A stretch of 64,000 nucleotides of DNA, taken from NCBI GenBank assembly GCA_041395445.1, contig JAWLAO010000006.1, positions 124,001 to 188,000 on the forward strand, given 5' to 3'. The stretch's first letter is position 1, and each line of letters starts with the position of its first letter. The notes under the pieces are model-generated. The model was not told the origin of the DNA and searched no databases. It was given only the letters and a program-made list of their open reading frames with translations. Both the position numbers and the translations under genes were made by a program. Of the stretch, positions 34,148-43,015 are shown one piece after another. The stretch is from Gammaproteobacteria bacterium. Lineage in GTDB: Bacteria; Pseudomonadota; Gammaproteobacteria; Xanthomonadales; Marinicellaceae.

Positions 34148-37100
34148 ATGACCAAAACGGACAAACATTCTCTGTTTTTTAAAATCTGGGTTCATGTAAG
34201 GGGATTTTTGGCACTTACTATTGTCATTTTGGGCATATTTGTTGGTTTGGTTTCTTTGGTGCTTCCCAATGGCGAACTTTACAAGCAACACCTGAGTGGA
34301 TTTTTGTCCAAACAATGGAATAAACCGGTGGAAATCTCAGAAATTTCCGGTAGTTGGAAAGGCTTTGGTCCCAGATTTGCAATCAAAGGACTGAAAATTA
34401 AGGATAAAGATGAGGTAACAATTAGTCAGGCGACTTTAAATGTTAATTTGCTGGAATATCTCATTCCCAAAGGCTCAACCGGAATCAATCTGAGTGTCAA
34501 TGAGATTGATGTTGATTTTGAGCAAAAAGACTCCGGAAAAATCGTTCTTGCCGGCGAGCGTAAAACCCATGAAAGCCTGTCCGAAAAACTGGATAAAATA
34601 TTATCCAGTGGGTCTTTGTCAATTGATAACTTATCACTCAATTTTAAATCGAAAGACTTGAATCAAAATTATCAATTGAAATCTAAAATCACAGTACAAC
34701 AAAGTGATTTGCAGCGAGCTTTTGAATTGCAGTTGAATGCCAAAGAAGTTGCTGATGAATTTAAAATACTATCAGTTGCGGAAAAAGATTATGATTTCAG
34801 TCGTCAGGCAAATTGGTATGTTGAAAGTAAGAATTTATCATTACAAAATTTAGGGAACCTCGTTCAGCGTGAAAATCTTCCCAAAGCGTTGATTGATGTG
34901 AAGTCGTGGTTTTCGACCAAACATGGAAACATCGTTCAGTTGATTGCTCAGGCAAAGCTCAAAGATAAGTTTTTTGCTTCAGAATCAGAGAAGTATGATA
35001 TCACGGGCGATGCTGAATTGGTTTATTCCGGCGAGCCTCAAAACTGGCAAGCCAGTTTATATTTATTTGATATTGAAACTAATAATATTTCTCAGGAAAA
35101 CATACAAATTGATATACGCAGAATCCAAAACCGATTGATATTTAATGCTGATGCTTTGGATATTCCTTTATTGAATGCTTTACTTGAAACTCTGGAGTTT
35201 TCAGATGAATTGCCGTTGAAAGATTTCAACATAGACGGACATTTGTCTGATGTTTCTATAGTTTATGACTTCAAAGAAAGACGGATTATGGATGCGAGTC
35301 TGAATTTTCAAAATTTAGATATCAAATCTCCATGGGCAAACTTATCTAATATATCGGGTGAAATCAGCCTCAAAGATGAACAAATACGTTTGCTCATTGA
35401 TTCAGATTCCGGAACAGCAGAAGTTCCGGGAGTGATTCGAGGAATTGCAGATTGGGACAAATTGTTATTGACTGCTCAAACCTCCATGCAAGATGATGAC
35501 CTGGATATTAAAATCAATTCACTTTGGTGTGATTGCAAGGACTTTATCCTCGACGGAGCGGCTCGGGCTAACTACGACGAGAATTTGTTTCTGGATTTAA
35601 CATTCGGTGTCTATCAGGCTCAGGTGAATCAATTGCATAAATATTGGCCGGCAAATAAATGGAAACCTAAGGTTCTTGATTATCTCGATACGGCTTTGAT
35701 TGATGGAGCTGTGAAAGAAGGAATGATTTTATATCATGGCTTGGTTAATGAATATCCTTTCAGATCTAAACAAGGTGTGTTTCGAACCCGTTCCAACTTG
35801 GTTGATGCGACAATTAAATACCAGAAAGAGTGGCCTGTATCCCGTGACTTTAATGCTTTGGTAGAAACCGAAAACCGCAAACTTTGGGTTGATGTTTCTA
35901 AAGCCAAAGTGATGCAAGCAAATATCAATAAGGTGCATTCTCAAATATCTAACTTGAAAAACCCGGTATTGACAACTGATATTTGGGCTTCGGGTAAAGA
36001 TAATTTCCTGCTGGATATTCTGCAAAAATCAGGAATGAGTAAAGAAATTCCGGCATTGGCCAATCAAATTGATTTTAAAGGACGACAGAACGTCAAAGTG
36101 GATTTGTCATTACCTTTGAATAGCCCACAGGCGAAAGCTATTCCTCAAGGATATATTGAGTTTCATGAAACCGACTTTCAAATGAACCAATTCCAACTTC
36201 ATGATATGAAAGGAAAAATTGATTATAAAGGTTTTTCTATTAACTTGGAGAACTTGAAAGCGATTTTTCTCAACCAGGAAACCTTTCTGAATGGAAGCAT
36301 TATCAATGAACCAAATCAATCACCGAAAATTGATATACTGTTGAAAGGAAATTACAGCACTGTTGATTTTGAATCATTAACTGGTTTTGCGTTACCCGCT
36401 CAGGGACAATCTAACTGGGACTTTGAAATTTCAAATGCTGAAAGCGATGATGAAAATGATTCAAAATTAGCGTTTACTGCAAAATCTAATCTCGAAGGAA
36501 CTCAGTTGAATATTCCGGCTCCATTCAACAAGTCATCAGAGGAAGTTGCACCATTTTCAGTTCGATGTGAATTGCCATGTCTGGATTCTAATTGGTCGAT
36601 GGACTTTGATAATCGTTTGAAAACAGATTTTTCATTGGCAACAGATAAGAGTGAGTTTGTACTTAAATCACTCAACTTTGGAAATCAACTGCAAGATAGT
36701 TTTGGCGGAAAGATTGATGAGCTCAATCTCGATGAATGGCTTGAACTTTTAGTCAAAGATAAAGGCAATCACAAAGAGCATAAAATTCCATTTCAGAATA
36801 TGAAGTTGGATATTGGTTCGCTGATTTTCATGAGTCGTCGGTTGAATCATATTGAGGTTGAGTTTACTCATGACAGAGACGGGTTGAATTTTGATATTAA
36901 GGGAGAAGAGGTCGAAGGTCGTGTTGTTGTGCCGAACGATATTGAAAACAGAGGCATTATCGTGCAACTGGAGCGCTTACACTGGCATGGAATTGACGAT
37001 GAAATCGCCGCAAAAAAAGCTGAAAAAGTTTCTGAAAAATATCTGGCATTACATGTTTGGATTGGAGATTTCATCTATGACGGAATTCCATTGGGAGAAT

Positions 37101-37864
37101 CCCGAATTGAAGTCAGACCAATTGTTGAAGGCTTACGTATTGAGAAATTTGTTACCAACTCAGATTTACTAAAGCTCAATATAAACGGTATTTGGTATAA
37201 AAATAAAGGAGACAAGGGAACTTCTGAGTTTAATATCATTCTCACATCTCAGGACATTGCCGAGTTTTTGGTGAGTCTTGGTTTTTCAGCTCCAATCAGT
37301 CAGGCAAACACAATTATTGATATGAAAGCCAATTGGAGCGGTTTCCCTAGTCAATTCGAGGTGCGAAAAATTAGCGGAAACTTGCACATCGAAGTTGGTG
37401 AGGGTGAGGTGGTTGATGCAAAACCCGGAGTTGGTCGAATTTTGGGGTTATTCAGTTTGACGAATTTGCCTCGAAGATTGATTCTTGATTTTAAAGATGT
37501 GTTTGGTAAGGGATTGCACTTTAAGTCGATGAAGGGTGATTTTACACTCAATGACGGGAATGCCTATAGTGAAGAATTCATCATTGATGCGGCAAGTGCG
37601 AAGATTTCAATCAAGGGCCGTACCGGATTGGCACAGCAGGACTATGATCAAATTGTTATTGTAACTCCTGGAGTGGGAAAAATTCTTCCAACAATTGGTG
37701 CCATCACCGGTGGAGCTGTTGGAGCTGCTGCCGGATTTCTATTTCAGGGAATGTTTAACAAAGGTTTGAAAAACGTAGGTAAAATAGTATATAAAGTCAC
37801 CGGAACTTGGGATCAACCCAATATCGAAATTATTGAGACAGAAGAAATATCTGATGAAAGCTAA
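34148..37864 (+). CDS. yhdP: YhdP family AsmA-like envelope protein
   Basis: A 1238-residue protein with one N-terminal membrane helix (about 17-38) and a very long periplasmic region of repeated beta-strand units (bridge-like lipid transport fold). The AsmA-like C-terminal part has Pro-Gly-Val-Gly-Arg-Ile-Leu-Gly-Leu-Phe-Ser-Leu (about 1093-1104), Leu-Pro-Arg-Arg-Leu and Ile-Thr-Gly-Gly-Ala-Val-Gly-Ala-Ala-Ala-Gly. E. coli YhdP (1266 residues) moves phospholipids to the outer membrane together with TamB and YdbH. It starts 6 bases after rng and overlaps the PqiA-like gene by 11. Confidence 0.93.
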   Translation: MTKTDKHSLFFKIWVHVRGFLALTIVILGIFVGLVSLVLPNGELYKQHLSGFLSKQWNKPVEISEISGSWKGFGPRFAIKGLKIKDKDEVTISQATLNVNLLEYLIPKGSTGINLSVNEIDVDFEQKDSGKIVLAGERKTHESLSEKLDKILSSGSLSIDNLSLNFKSKDLNQNYQLKSKITVQQSDLQRAFELQLNAKEVADEFKILSVAEKDYDFSRQANWYVESKNLSLQNLGNLVQRENLPKALIDVKSWFSTKHGNIVQLIAQAKLKDKFFASESEKYDITGDAELVYSGEPQNWQASLYLFDIETNNISQENIQIDIRRIQNRLIFNADALDIPLLNALLETLEFSDELPLKDFNIDGHLSDVSIVYDFKERRIMDASLNFQNLDIKSPWANLSNISGEISLKDEQIRLLIDSDSGTAEVPGVIRGIADWDKLLLTAQTSMQDDDLDIKINSLWCDCKDFILDGAARANYDENLFLDLTFGVYQAQVNQLHKYWPANKWKPKVLDYLDTALIDGAVKEGMILYHGLVNEYPFRSKQGVFRTRSNLVDATIKYQKEWPVSRDFNALVETENRKLWVDVSKAKVMQANINKVHSQISNLKNPVLTTDIWASGKDNFLLDILQKSGMSKEIPALANQIDFKGRQNVKVDLSLPLNSPQAKAIPQGYIEFHETDFQMNQFQLHDMKGKIDYKGFSINLENLKAIFLNQETFLNGSIINEPNQSPKIDILLKGNYSTVDFESLTGFALPAQGQSNWDFEISNAESDDENDSKLAFTAKSNLEGTQLNIPAPFNKSSEEVAPFSVRCELPCLDSNWSMDFDNRLKTDFSLATDKSEFVLKSLNFGNQLQDSFGGKIDELNLDEWLELLVKDKGNHKEHKIPFQNMKLDIGSLIFMSRRLNHIEVEFTHDRDGLNFDIKGEEVEGRVVVPNDIENRGIIVQLERLHWHGIDDEIAAKKAEKVSEKYLALHVWIGDFIYDGIPLGESRIEVRPIVEGLRIEKFVTNSDLLKLNINGIWYKNKGDKGTSEFNIILTSQDIAEFLVSLGFSAPISQANTIIDMKANWSGFPSQFEVRKISGNLHIEVGEGEVVDAKPGVGRILGLFSLTNLPRRLILDFKDVFGKGLHFKSMKGDFTLNDGNAYSEEFIIDAASAKISIKGRTGLAQQDYDQIVIVTPGVGKILPTIGAITGGAVGAAAGFLFQGMFNKGLKNVGKIVYKVTGTWDQPNIEIIETEEISDES

Positions 37865-38675
37865 AATTGCAGGACTAGTTTATCTTATTTTTATTGCTTG
37901 TGTGGCAGCAGCAATCGCCTATGAATCATGGGGAAATGCCGTTGGATATTCGCATACAGTCAATAAAATAACCGAAAAACTTCACATGGAAGATAATTTG
38001 AAGAACTCCGGTAAGAAAATTCTGGAAACAATCACTTTCAGTCTTTACGAGGGCTATACAGAAAGTGTCAACGAATTAAAAGAACTCAAAGCCAAAAGTA
38101 AAAAATATGATACTAATGCTTACCGTTTCACGAAGGCATTTGTTGGAATTGTTTTATTAGTCATTGTGATTTATTTCATATCCGGCCAGCAAGTTGTATT
38201 GCTCAGTATGATTTTTCTTTCAATCACCAGTCTGGTGGTTGGTTGGTTCTCACCCATACTTGAAATCACTGCCTATCAAGATATTCCGGTTCTTGGCAAT
38301 ACTATTTTTCAATATGAATCCAAAAGTATTGTTTCTGCCTTGTATAAAATCATGGACAAAGGACAATACGCTATTGCGGGAATCATTTTGTTATTTACGG
38401 TTGTTACACCAATCATTAAAACAATATTATTACTTATTCTCAGTTTTCAGAAAAAACTGCATTTATCTGTCAGAAAAGTTAAGTTTCTGACTCATATTGG
38501 CAAATGGTCAATGCTGGATGTTTTTGTGGTTGCGATTATAGTGACTTATTTTTCGACCAAAACTAATGGGCAAACTGACGCCAACTTACAAATTGGTATT
38601 TACTATTTTAGTGTATATGTGATTTTGTCAATGATTTGTACTTATCTCATCACATTCAAGCATAAGAATAGTTGA
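37854..38675 (+). CDS. Paraquat-inducible protein A (PqiA) family membrane protein
   Basis: A 273-residue inner-membrane protein from ATG 37854. One N-terminal helix, a charged loop (about 35-90) and then four or five further helices are seen. The motif Lys-Trp-Ser-Met-Leu-Asp-Val-Phe-Val-Val-Ala near residue 217-227 is the hallmark of the PqiA domain. PqiA-family proteins accompany MCE lipid-transport proteins; none is encoded nearby, though the upstream YhdP is also a lipid-transport protein. It overlaps yhdP by 11 bases, suggesting co-translation and perhaps shared function. Confidence 0.83.
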   Translation: MKAKIAGLVYLIFIACVAAAIAYESWGNAVGYSHTVNKITEKLHMEDNLKNSGKKILETITFSLYEGYTESVNELKELKAKSKKYDTNAYRFTKAFVGIVLLVIVIYFISGQQVVLLSMIFLSITSLVVGWFSPILEITAYQDIPVLGNTIFQYESKSIVSALYKIMDKGQYAIAGIILLFTVVTPIIKTILLLILSFQKKLHLSVRKVKFLTHIGKWSMLDVFVVAIIVTYFSTKTNGQTDANLQIGIYYFSVYVILSMICTYLITFKHKNS

Positions 38676-38682
38676 GAAAACC

Positions 38683-39486
38683 GTGAAGTTTTTTTCCACT
38701 TTTTCAATGACCCCTGAGAAAGTATTATTGTCTCGTGCACTCAATTATGGCGACGGTGTTTTTGAAACGTTTCGGGTTGTTAACCGACAAATTCCATTAT
38801 TTGACTATCATGCAAAAAGATTAAAAAGCAGTTTGCAAAGGTTGGGAATAACACCTCCTGACACCCAAGAAATACACAATAGAATCATGGCTTTAGCAGA
38901 AGATAATGCCGACTGTATTGCCAAATTAGTTGTGTTTCGTAAAGATTATCATCGTGGCTATTCCTCACAATCCAAGGAATGTGATTATTTCATAACAATC
39001 AATCCGATATCATCATTCCGATTATGTGATCAATTAACTGTTAGCTCAGTGAAATTATCTCGAAGTAAAACTCTGGCAGGAATTAAACACCTCAATCGTT
39101 TGGAACAGGTTATTGCAGCTAACGAATTGAATAGTAGCGACTACTCTGATGCCATTTTGACTGATGGTAAAAATATTATTGAAACCACTTATAAAAATAT
39201 TGTGCTTATAAAAAACAATAAAATTTATTCTCCCAAGTTGAATAATTCGGGTGTGCACGGTGTTGCGTTGTCTTGGCTTGAGGACTGGTGTGTTGAAAAC
39301 TCTATTGAATTCAAGTGGAAGAAAATCAAATTATCTGAACTCAGCGACTATCAAGCAATGATGACCTGCAATAGTATTCAGGGTTTTAGCTTAATTAAAA
39401 ATGTTGATAATCAAGTTCAATTCTCACACAAATCACCAATTGCTGATAAAATAAAATCCTCTTGGTCACAGCTGTTTAAGTTTTGA
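38683..39486 (+). CDS. pabC: Aminodeoxychorismate lyase
   Basis: A 267-residue class IV PLP enzyme with a GTG start; it releases pyruvate from 4-amino-4-deoxychorismate to give p-aminobenzoate for folate. Arg-Ala-Leu-Asn-Tyr-Gly-Asp-Gly-Val-Phe-Glu-Thr (about 18-29) and Ile-Lys-His-Leu-Asn-Arg-Leu-Glu-Gln (about 136-144, with the PLP lysine) match PabC. The expected Glu-Thr-Thr-x-x-Asn-Ile motif is at about 169-175. The pabC-mltG-tmk-holB order is classic for gammaproteobacteria. Confidence 0.94.
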   Translation: MKFFSTFSMTPEKVLLSRALNYGDGVFETFRVVNRQIPLFDYHAKRLKSSLQRLGITPPDTQEIHNRIMALAEDNADCIAKLVVFRKDYHRGYSSQSKECDYFITINPISSFRLCDQLTVSSVKLSRSKTLAGIKHLNRLEQVIAANELNSSDYSDAILTDGKNIIETTYKNIVLIKNNKIYSPKLNNSGVHGVALSWLEDWCVENSIEFKWKKIKLSELSDYQAMMTCNSIQGFSLIKNVDNQVQFSHKSPIADKIKSSWSQLFKF

Positions 39487-40490
39487 AGAAAAAAATATTT
39501 CTGATTTTTGTTATTTTTGGCACGGGTTGTTTGCTTGTTGGTGGTTATTTTTTTCAACAATATCAGCAATTTATAAAAAATCCTGTTTTCTCAAAAACAA
39601 CCATCGTTGAAATCGCCAAAGGTCAGCATTTTCAAAATTTTACCAAAAATATCAAGAAACTTAATGCCAATGGTGAAAATTGGCAATGGATGCTTTTTGC
39701 AAAAATTGAAAAAACCGGAGGCTGGTTAACGGTTGGAGAGTTTGAAATTGATAACACATTAACGCCTTTGCAAATGATGCAAAAAATAAAGGCAAACAAT
39801 GTTATCACATATAAATTTACCATTGTTGAAGGTATCAATTGGTGGGAATTGAAAGAAAAATTGCTTGATGATTCGGTGTTAATTCACACACTGTTTGATT
39901 TCACTGACGAGCAACTCTTGCAAAAACTGTCAATTGACGCTCCATCTCCCGAAGGAATGTTTTTGCCTGAAACTTATCAGTTTGTGAAAGGTGACTCGGA
40001 TGTTGATATTTTGCAAAGGGCACATTCAGCATTAACCAAAGTATTAGAAGAGAATTGGCAAAATCGCAAACCGGATATACCGATAAAAGACTCCTATCAA
40101 CTGCTAACTTTGGCATCCATCGTTGAAAAAGAAAGTGCACATGCAAATGAGAGAGATAAAATCGCCGGAGTTTTTGTTCGTAGATTGCAGAAAAATATGC
40201 GTTTGCAAACGGATCCAACGGTTATTTATGGAATTGGTCCGAATTTCGATGGTGATATTAAAAGCAAGGATTTGAAAACCGATACACCTTATAACACTTA
40301 TACCCGTCACGGTTTACCGCCAACGCCGATTGCAATGCCAAGTGCTGAGTCTATCCACTTCAGCTCCCATCCTGCGGATGGAAAAGAACTTTATTTCGTT
40401 GCTAATAACCGAGGCGGTCATTATTTTTCGGACACTTACGAAGAGCATTTGAGAGCTGTTGAAAAATACTTGAAAGGGCAAAAGTTATGA
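39483..40490 (+). CDS. mltG: Endolytic peptidoglycan transglycosylase MltG
   Basis: A 335-residue inner-membrane protein with a TTG start overlapping the pabC stop. One membrane helix (about 4-22), a LysM-like region, and the YceG domain with catalytic Glu in Ala-Ser-Ile-Val-Glu-Lys-Glu-Ser (about 214-221), then Gln-Thr-Asp-Pro-Thr-Val-Ile-Tyr-Gly and Asn-Thr-Tyr-x-x-x-Gly-Leu-Pro-Pro-x-Pro-Ile. It cleaves nascent glycan strands and helps set their length. Overlaps tmk by 4 bases. Confidence 0.95.
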   Translation: MKKKIFLIFVIFGTGCLLVGGYFFQQYQQFIKNPVFSKTTIVEIAKGQHFQNFTKNIKKLNANGENWQWMLFAKIEKTGGWLTVGEFEIDNTLTPLQMMQKIKANNVITYKFTIVEGINWWELKEKLLDDSVLIHTLFDFTDEQLLQKLSIDAPSPEGMFLPETYQFVKGDSDVDILQRAHSALTKVLEENWQNRKPDIPIKDSYQLLTLASIVEKESAHANERDKIAGVFVRRLQKNMRLQTDPTVIYGIGPNFDGDIKSKDLKTDTPYNTYTRHGLPPTPIAMPSAESIHFSSHPADGKELYFVANNRGGHYFSDTYEEHLRAVEKYLKGQKL

Positions 40491-41110
40491 AATCCCGCTT
40501 GATTACTTTGGAAGGTTCAGAAGGAGCGGGTAAAACCACGGCTCTCAATACTCTTTGTCAAACGCTGGATGAATGGAACGTGGATTATATTGTTACACGA
40601 GAGCCGGGTGGTGAAGAAAATGCGGAAAAAATTCGTGATATATTGCTTCATTCTGAGCATTTACACCCAAAAACAGAGTTATTGCTCATGTTTGCATCAC
40701 GAAATGAACATATTGAAAATGTGATTAAACCGGCACTAAAACGAGGACAATGGGTGGTTTCTGACCGTTATGTGGATGCCAGCTACGCTTATCAAGGAGA
40801 GGGCAGGCAACTTGGGTTCGAAGTAGTTAAATGGTTTGATGACTTTATCGTTGGTGATGTGCAGCCTGATTTGACTTTGTTAATGGATATCGACCCTGAA
40901 ATTGGGCTTAAAAGAATCAAATCACGAGGCCAAGCTGATCGTATTGAACAAGAAGGCATTGAGTTTTTTCACCGAATTGCCGAAGGATATCGCAAAAAAG
41001 CGAAGATTCATCCTCGAAGGTATGCCGTCATTGATGCTGCAAAGTCAATTCCTGAAGTTAAAACCTTAATCCAGAAAGCTCTTGATAAGCACAAAAGGCA
41101 TTTGTTATGA
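40487..41110 (+). CDS. tmk: Thymidylate kinase
   Basis: A 207-residue dTMP kinase. P-loop Gly-Ser-Glu-Gly-Ala-Gly-Lys-Thr-Thr (about 9-17), Arg-Glu-Pro-Gly-Gly (about 38-42), Asp-Arg-Tyr-x-Asp-Ala-Ser-x-Ala-Tyr-Gln-Gly (about 93-104) and the lid-type Arg-Gly-Gln-Ala-Asp-Arg-Ile-Glu (about 147-154) are present. It makes dTDP for DNA synthesis. Overlaps mltG and holB by 4 bases each. Confidence 0.97.
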   Translation: MKSRLITLEGSEGAGKTTALNTLCQTLDEWNVDYIVTREPGGEENAEKIRDILLHSEHLHPKTELLLMFASRNEHIENVIKPALKRGQWVVSDRYVDASYAYQGEGRQLGFEVVKWFDDFIVGDVQPDLTLLMDIDPEIGLKRIKSRGQADRIEQEGIEFFHRIAEGYRKKAKIHPRRYAVIDAAKSIPEVKTLIQKALDKHKRHLL

Positions 41111-42051
41111 ATGAATTTCCTTGGCTTGTTGAGCGAATTGAACAATGGCAAAAATTGCTTGTTGGGAATAAAATTCCGCATGCTTTATTGGTGAGTGGTT
41201 CAAAAGGAGTTGGCAAGAAAAATTTGGTTTATCAAATGGCAAAAATGGCGTTGTGTGATAATTTGCAGGGAATCCAGGTTTGCGAATCCTGCAAATCGTG
41301 TCAGTTATTCAATGCCGGCAACCATACTGATTTGAAGATAATTTCGACCGAAGATGATGTAATCAAAGTCGCACAGATTCGCCAGTTGTCAAAAGATCTA
41401 ATCTTGAGTTCGTCCCGTGGACATTATCGCTTTGCAATTATTGAAAACGCTGAGCGAATGAATTCGGCCTCAGCTAATGCTTTGTTGAAAACTTTGGAAG
41501 AACCTCCGGCAAATGTAGTTATCATTTTAACTACTGATGATACAGGTCGTTTGCTACCAACGATTAAAAGTCGTTGTCTGAAAATTAATATTGATTTGCC
41601 TCAAAGATTAATCTCAAAGCAATGGTTGTTGGATTGCACAAAATTCCATGAGCGACAAATTGAACAAGCATTGAGTTATACGAATTCGGCACCACTCGCG
41701 ACAAAACAATTTCTTGAGCTTGAGTATTTGGAAAAGTGTGAACAGATGTTGGAAGAGCTTTTTGCGCTCGCTCAAGGAGCAAAAAACATCCTTGAAGTTA
41801 CCAAAAACTGGCTTGAAGAAGACGCATTACAAATGTTACCTTATCTTGCAAATCATCTTATGCAGATTATAAAAACTAAAATGTTTGCTGATACAACAAC
41901 AATCGACAAATTCACTCAATTCAGCAATCAACAATTATATAGTTTGGTTCAAAATCTTTTCCGATTTTTAAAATTGAATAATAAATCCCTTAAGACCGAG
42001 TTACTTATTGAAGAACTACTTATTAGTTGGAAGCAATCGTTTCCAACATAA
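41107..42051 (+). CDS. holB: DNA polymerase III subunit delta'
   Basis: A 314-residue clamp-loader subunit. A worn P-loop Gly-Ser-Lys-Gly-Val-Gly-Lys-Lys (about 31-38), four zinc-module cysteines (about 49, 58, 61, 64), Ala-Asn-Ala-Leu-Leu-Lys-Thr-Leu-Glu-Glu-Pro-Pro (about 122-133) and Thr-Ile-Lys-Ser-Arg-Cys (sensor-type SRC, about 154-159) identify it. Loads the beta clamp with delta and tau/gamma. The pilZ gene follows after 110 bases, as in pseudomonads and xanthomonads. Confidence 0.94.
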   Translation: MNEFPWLVERIEQWQKLLVGNKIPHALLVSGSKGVGKKNLVYQMAKMALCDNLQGIQVCESCKSCQLFNAGNHTDLKIISTEDDVIKVAQIRQLSKDLILSSSRGHYRFAIIENAERMNSASANALLKTLEEPPANVVIILTTDDTGRLLPTIKSRCLKINIDLPQRLISKQWLLDCTKFHERQIEQALSYTNSAPLATKQFLELEYLEKCEQMLEELFALAQGAKNILEVTKNWLEEDALQMLPYLANHLMQIIKTKMFADTTTIDKFTQFSNQQLYSLVQNLFRFLKLNNKSLKTELLIEELLISWKQSFPT

Positions 42052-42161
42052 AGGTTATTTTCTGAAAGTATTCAATCCTCACAAGTTGTGCAATAACCAT
42101 AAAAGTAATATGATACGTAAGTTAATGTATTGTTTTAAACCAATGAGAGGACATTTTTGAT

Positions 42162-42521
42162 ATGGCATTTATGGGTGCCGGGATGGCAAAAAAAGGAATA
42201 TTATCCTGTGATATAAAAGATGTTGCTGAACTGCATAAATTGTTCATGCCGTTTATTGAAAATGGCGGAATTTTTATAAAAACTCAAAACTCTTATAACT
42301 TAGGTGACGATGTTTTTTTATTATTGTCCTTGTTAGGAGAGGAAAAAGTTCCGGTAACCGGAAAAGTAGTGTGGATTACACCACTAGGTTCCGGTGGAAT
42401 GAAACATGCAGGTATCGGAGTTCAGTTTGCAGATAATGCGGATATGGAACAAATCAGGACGAAGATTGAAACAATGCTCGCCCCTTATAAAGGAGACAAC
42501 CTTCCAACCGAAACAATGTAA
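42162..42521 (+). CDS. pilZ: PilZ domain-containing protein (type IV pilus PilZ type)
   Basis: A 119-residue single-domain PilZ protein. It has the beta-barrel pattern Asn-Gly-Gly-Ile-Phe-Ile-Lys-Thr (about 35-42), Gly-Asp-Asp-Val-Phe-Leu-Leu-Leu-Ser-Leu-Leu (about 48-58), Val-Thr-Gly-Lys-Val-Val-Trp-Ile-Thr-Pro (about 64-73) and Gly-Ile-Gly-Val-Gln-Phe. The Arg-x-x-x-Arg and Asp/Asn-x-Ser-x-x-Gly motifs used to bind c-di-GMP are absent, as in the founding PilZ of Pseudomonas and Xanthomonas, which acts in pilus assembly through protein contacts. Next to holB as usual. Confidence 0.92.
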   Translation: MAFMGAGMAKKGILSCDIKDVAELHKLFMPFIENGGIFIKTQNSYNLGDDVFLLLSLLGEEKVPVTGKVVWITPLGSGGMKHAGIGVQFADNADMEQIRTKIETMLAPYKGDNLPTETM

Positions 42522-42523
42522 AT

Positions 42524-43015
42524 ATGTCACGCTTCCCGCTTTCAGTCTCGCAAAAAATCGAAAACAGTCTTCGCGAGGCGGATGTTTGTCAGTACATTAT
42601 CAGTGATCGTTCTGAAGAACTCATTGAAACCCTCAGAGTGATGTCTGTTCACTCAGGTATGACTATTTATGTTTGGACTTTTGGTTCGGGGTTAAAAAAT
42701 ATCAAATCCGGTGAGGCTCCACTTCCGGGAACCAAAGGGTTGCTGGAAGCTTTAAAATATGCTCAGCGTAACCACTATTTCGCAGTCTATGTTTTTCCTG
42801 CTTACACAGAAGAAAATTTTAATGAAATAAAAATGACTCTGCCATCAGCCATGATGTGGCTGAAAACGGATCAGAACACTCGCCTTTTGTTTTTGGTTGA
42901 TGAAGATAGCCAACTAAATTTCCTCTTTAAACATGCCGAAGAAGTCGAGCTCTCAAGTAAAGGAATGCAAAGATATAAACTGAGAGATTCAAAATGGGTT
43001 CCCGCAGATGACTGA
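42524..43015 (+). CDS. Uncharacterised protein between pilZ and the FimX-like gene
   Basis: A 163-residue soluble protein with no signal peptide or membrane helix; I do not recognise it firmly. The alternating strand-helix pattern (Gln-Tyr-Ile-Ile-Ser, then Thr-Ile-Tyr-Val-Trp-Thr, Phe-Ala-Val-Tyr-Val-Phe, Arg-Leu-Leu-Phe-Leu-Val) suggests a Rossmann-like alpha/beta fold, faintly like the N-terminal domain of Ycf46-type AAA proteins, but no ATPase part follows. It starts 2 bases after pilZ and overlaps the FimX-like gene by 8, so all three are probably co-translated, and a role in the same signalling is plausible. Confidence 0.75.
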   Translation: MSRFPLSVSQKIENSLREADVCQYIISDRSEELIETLRVMSVHSGMTIYVWTFGSGLKNIKSGEAPLPGTKGLLEALKYAQRNHYFAVYVFPAYTEENFNEIKMTLPSAMMWLKTDQNTRLLFLVDEDSQLNFLFKHAEEVELSSKGMQRYKLRDSKWVPADD

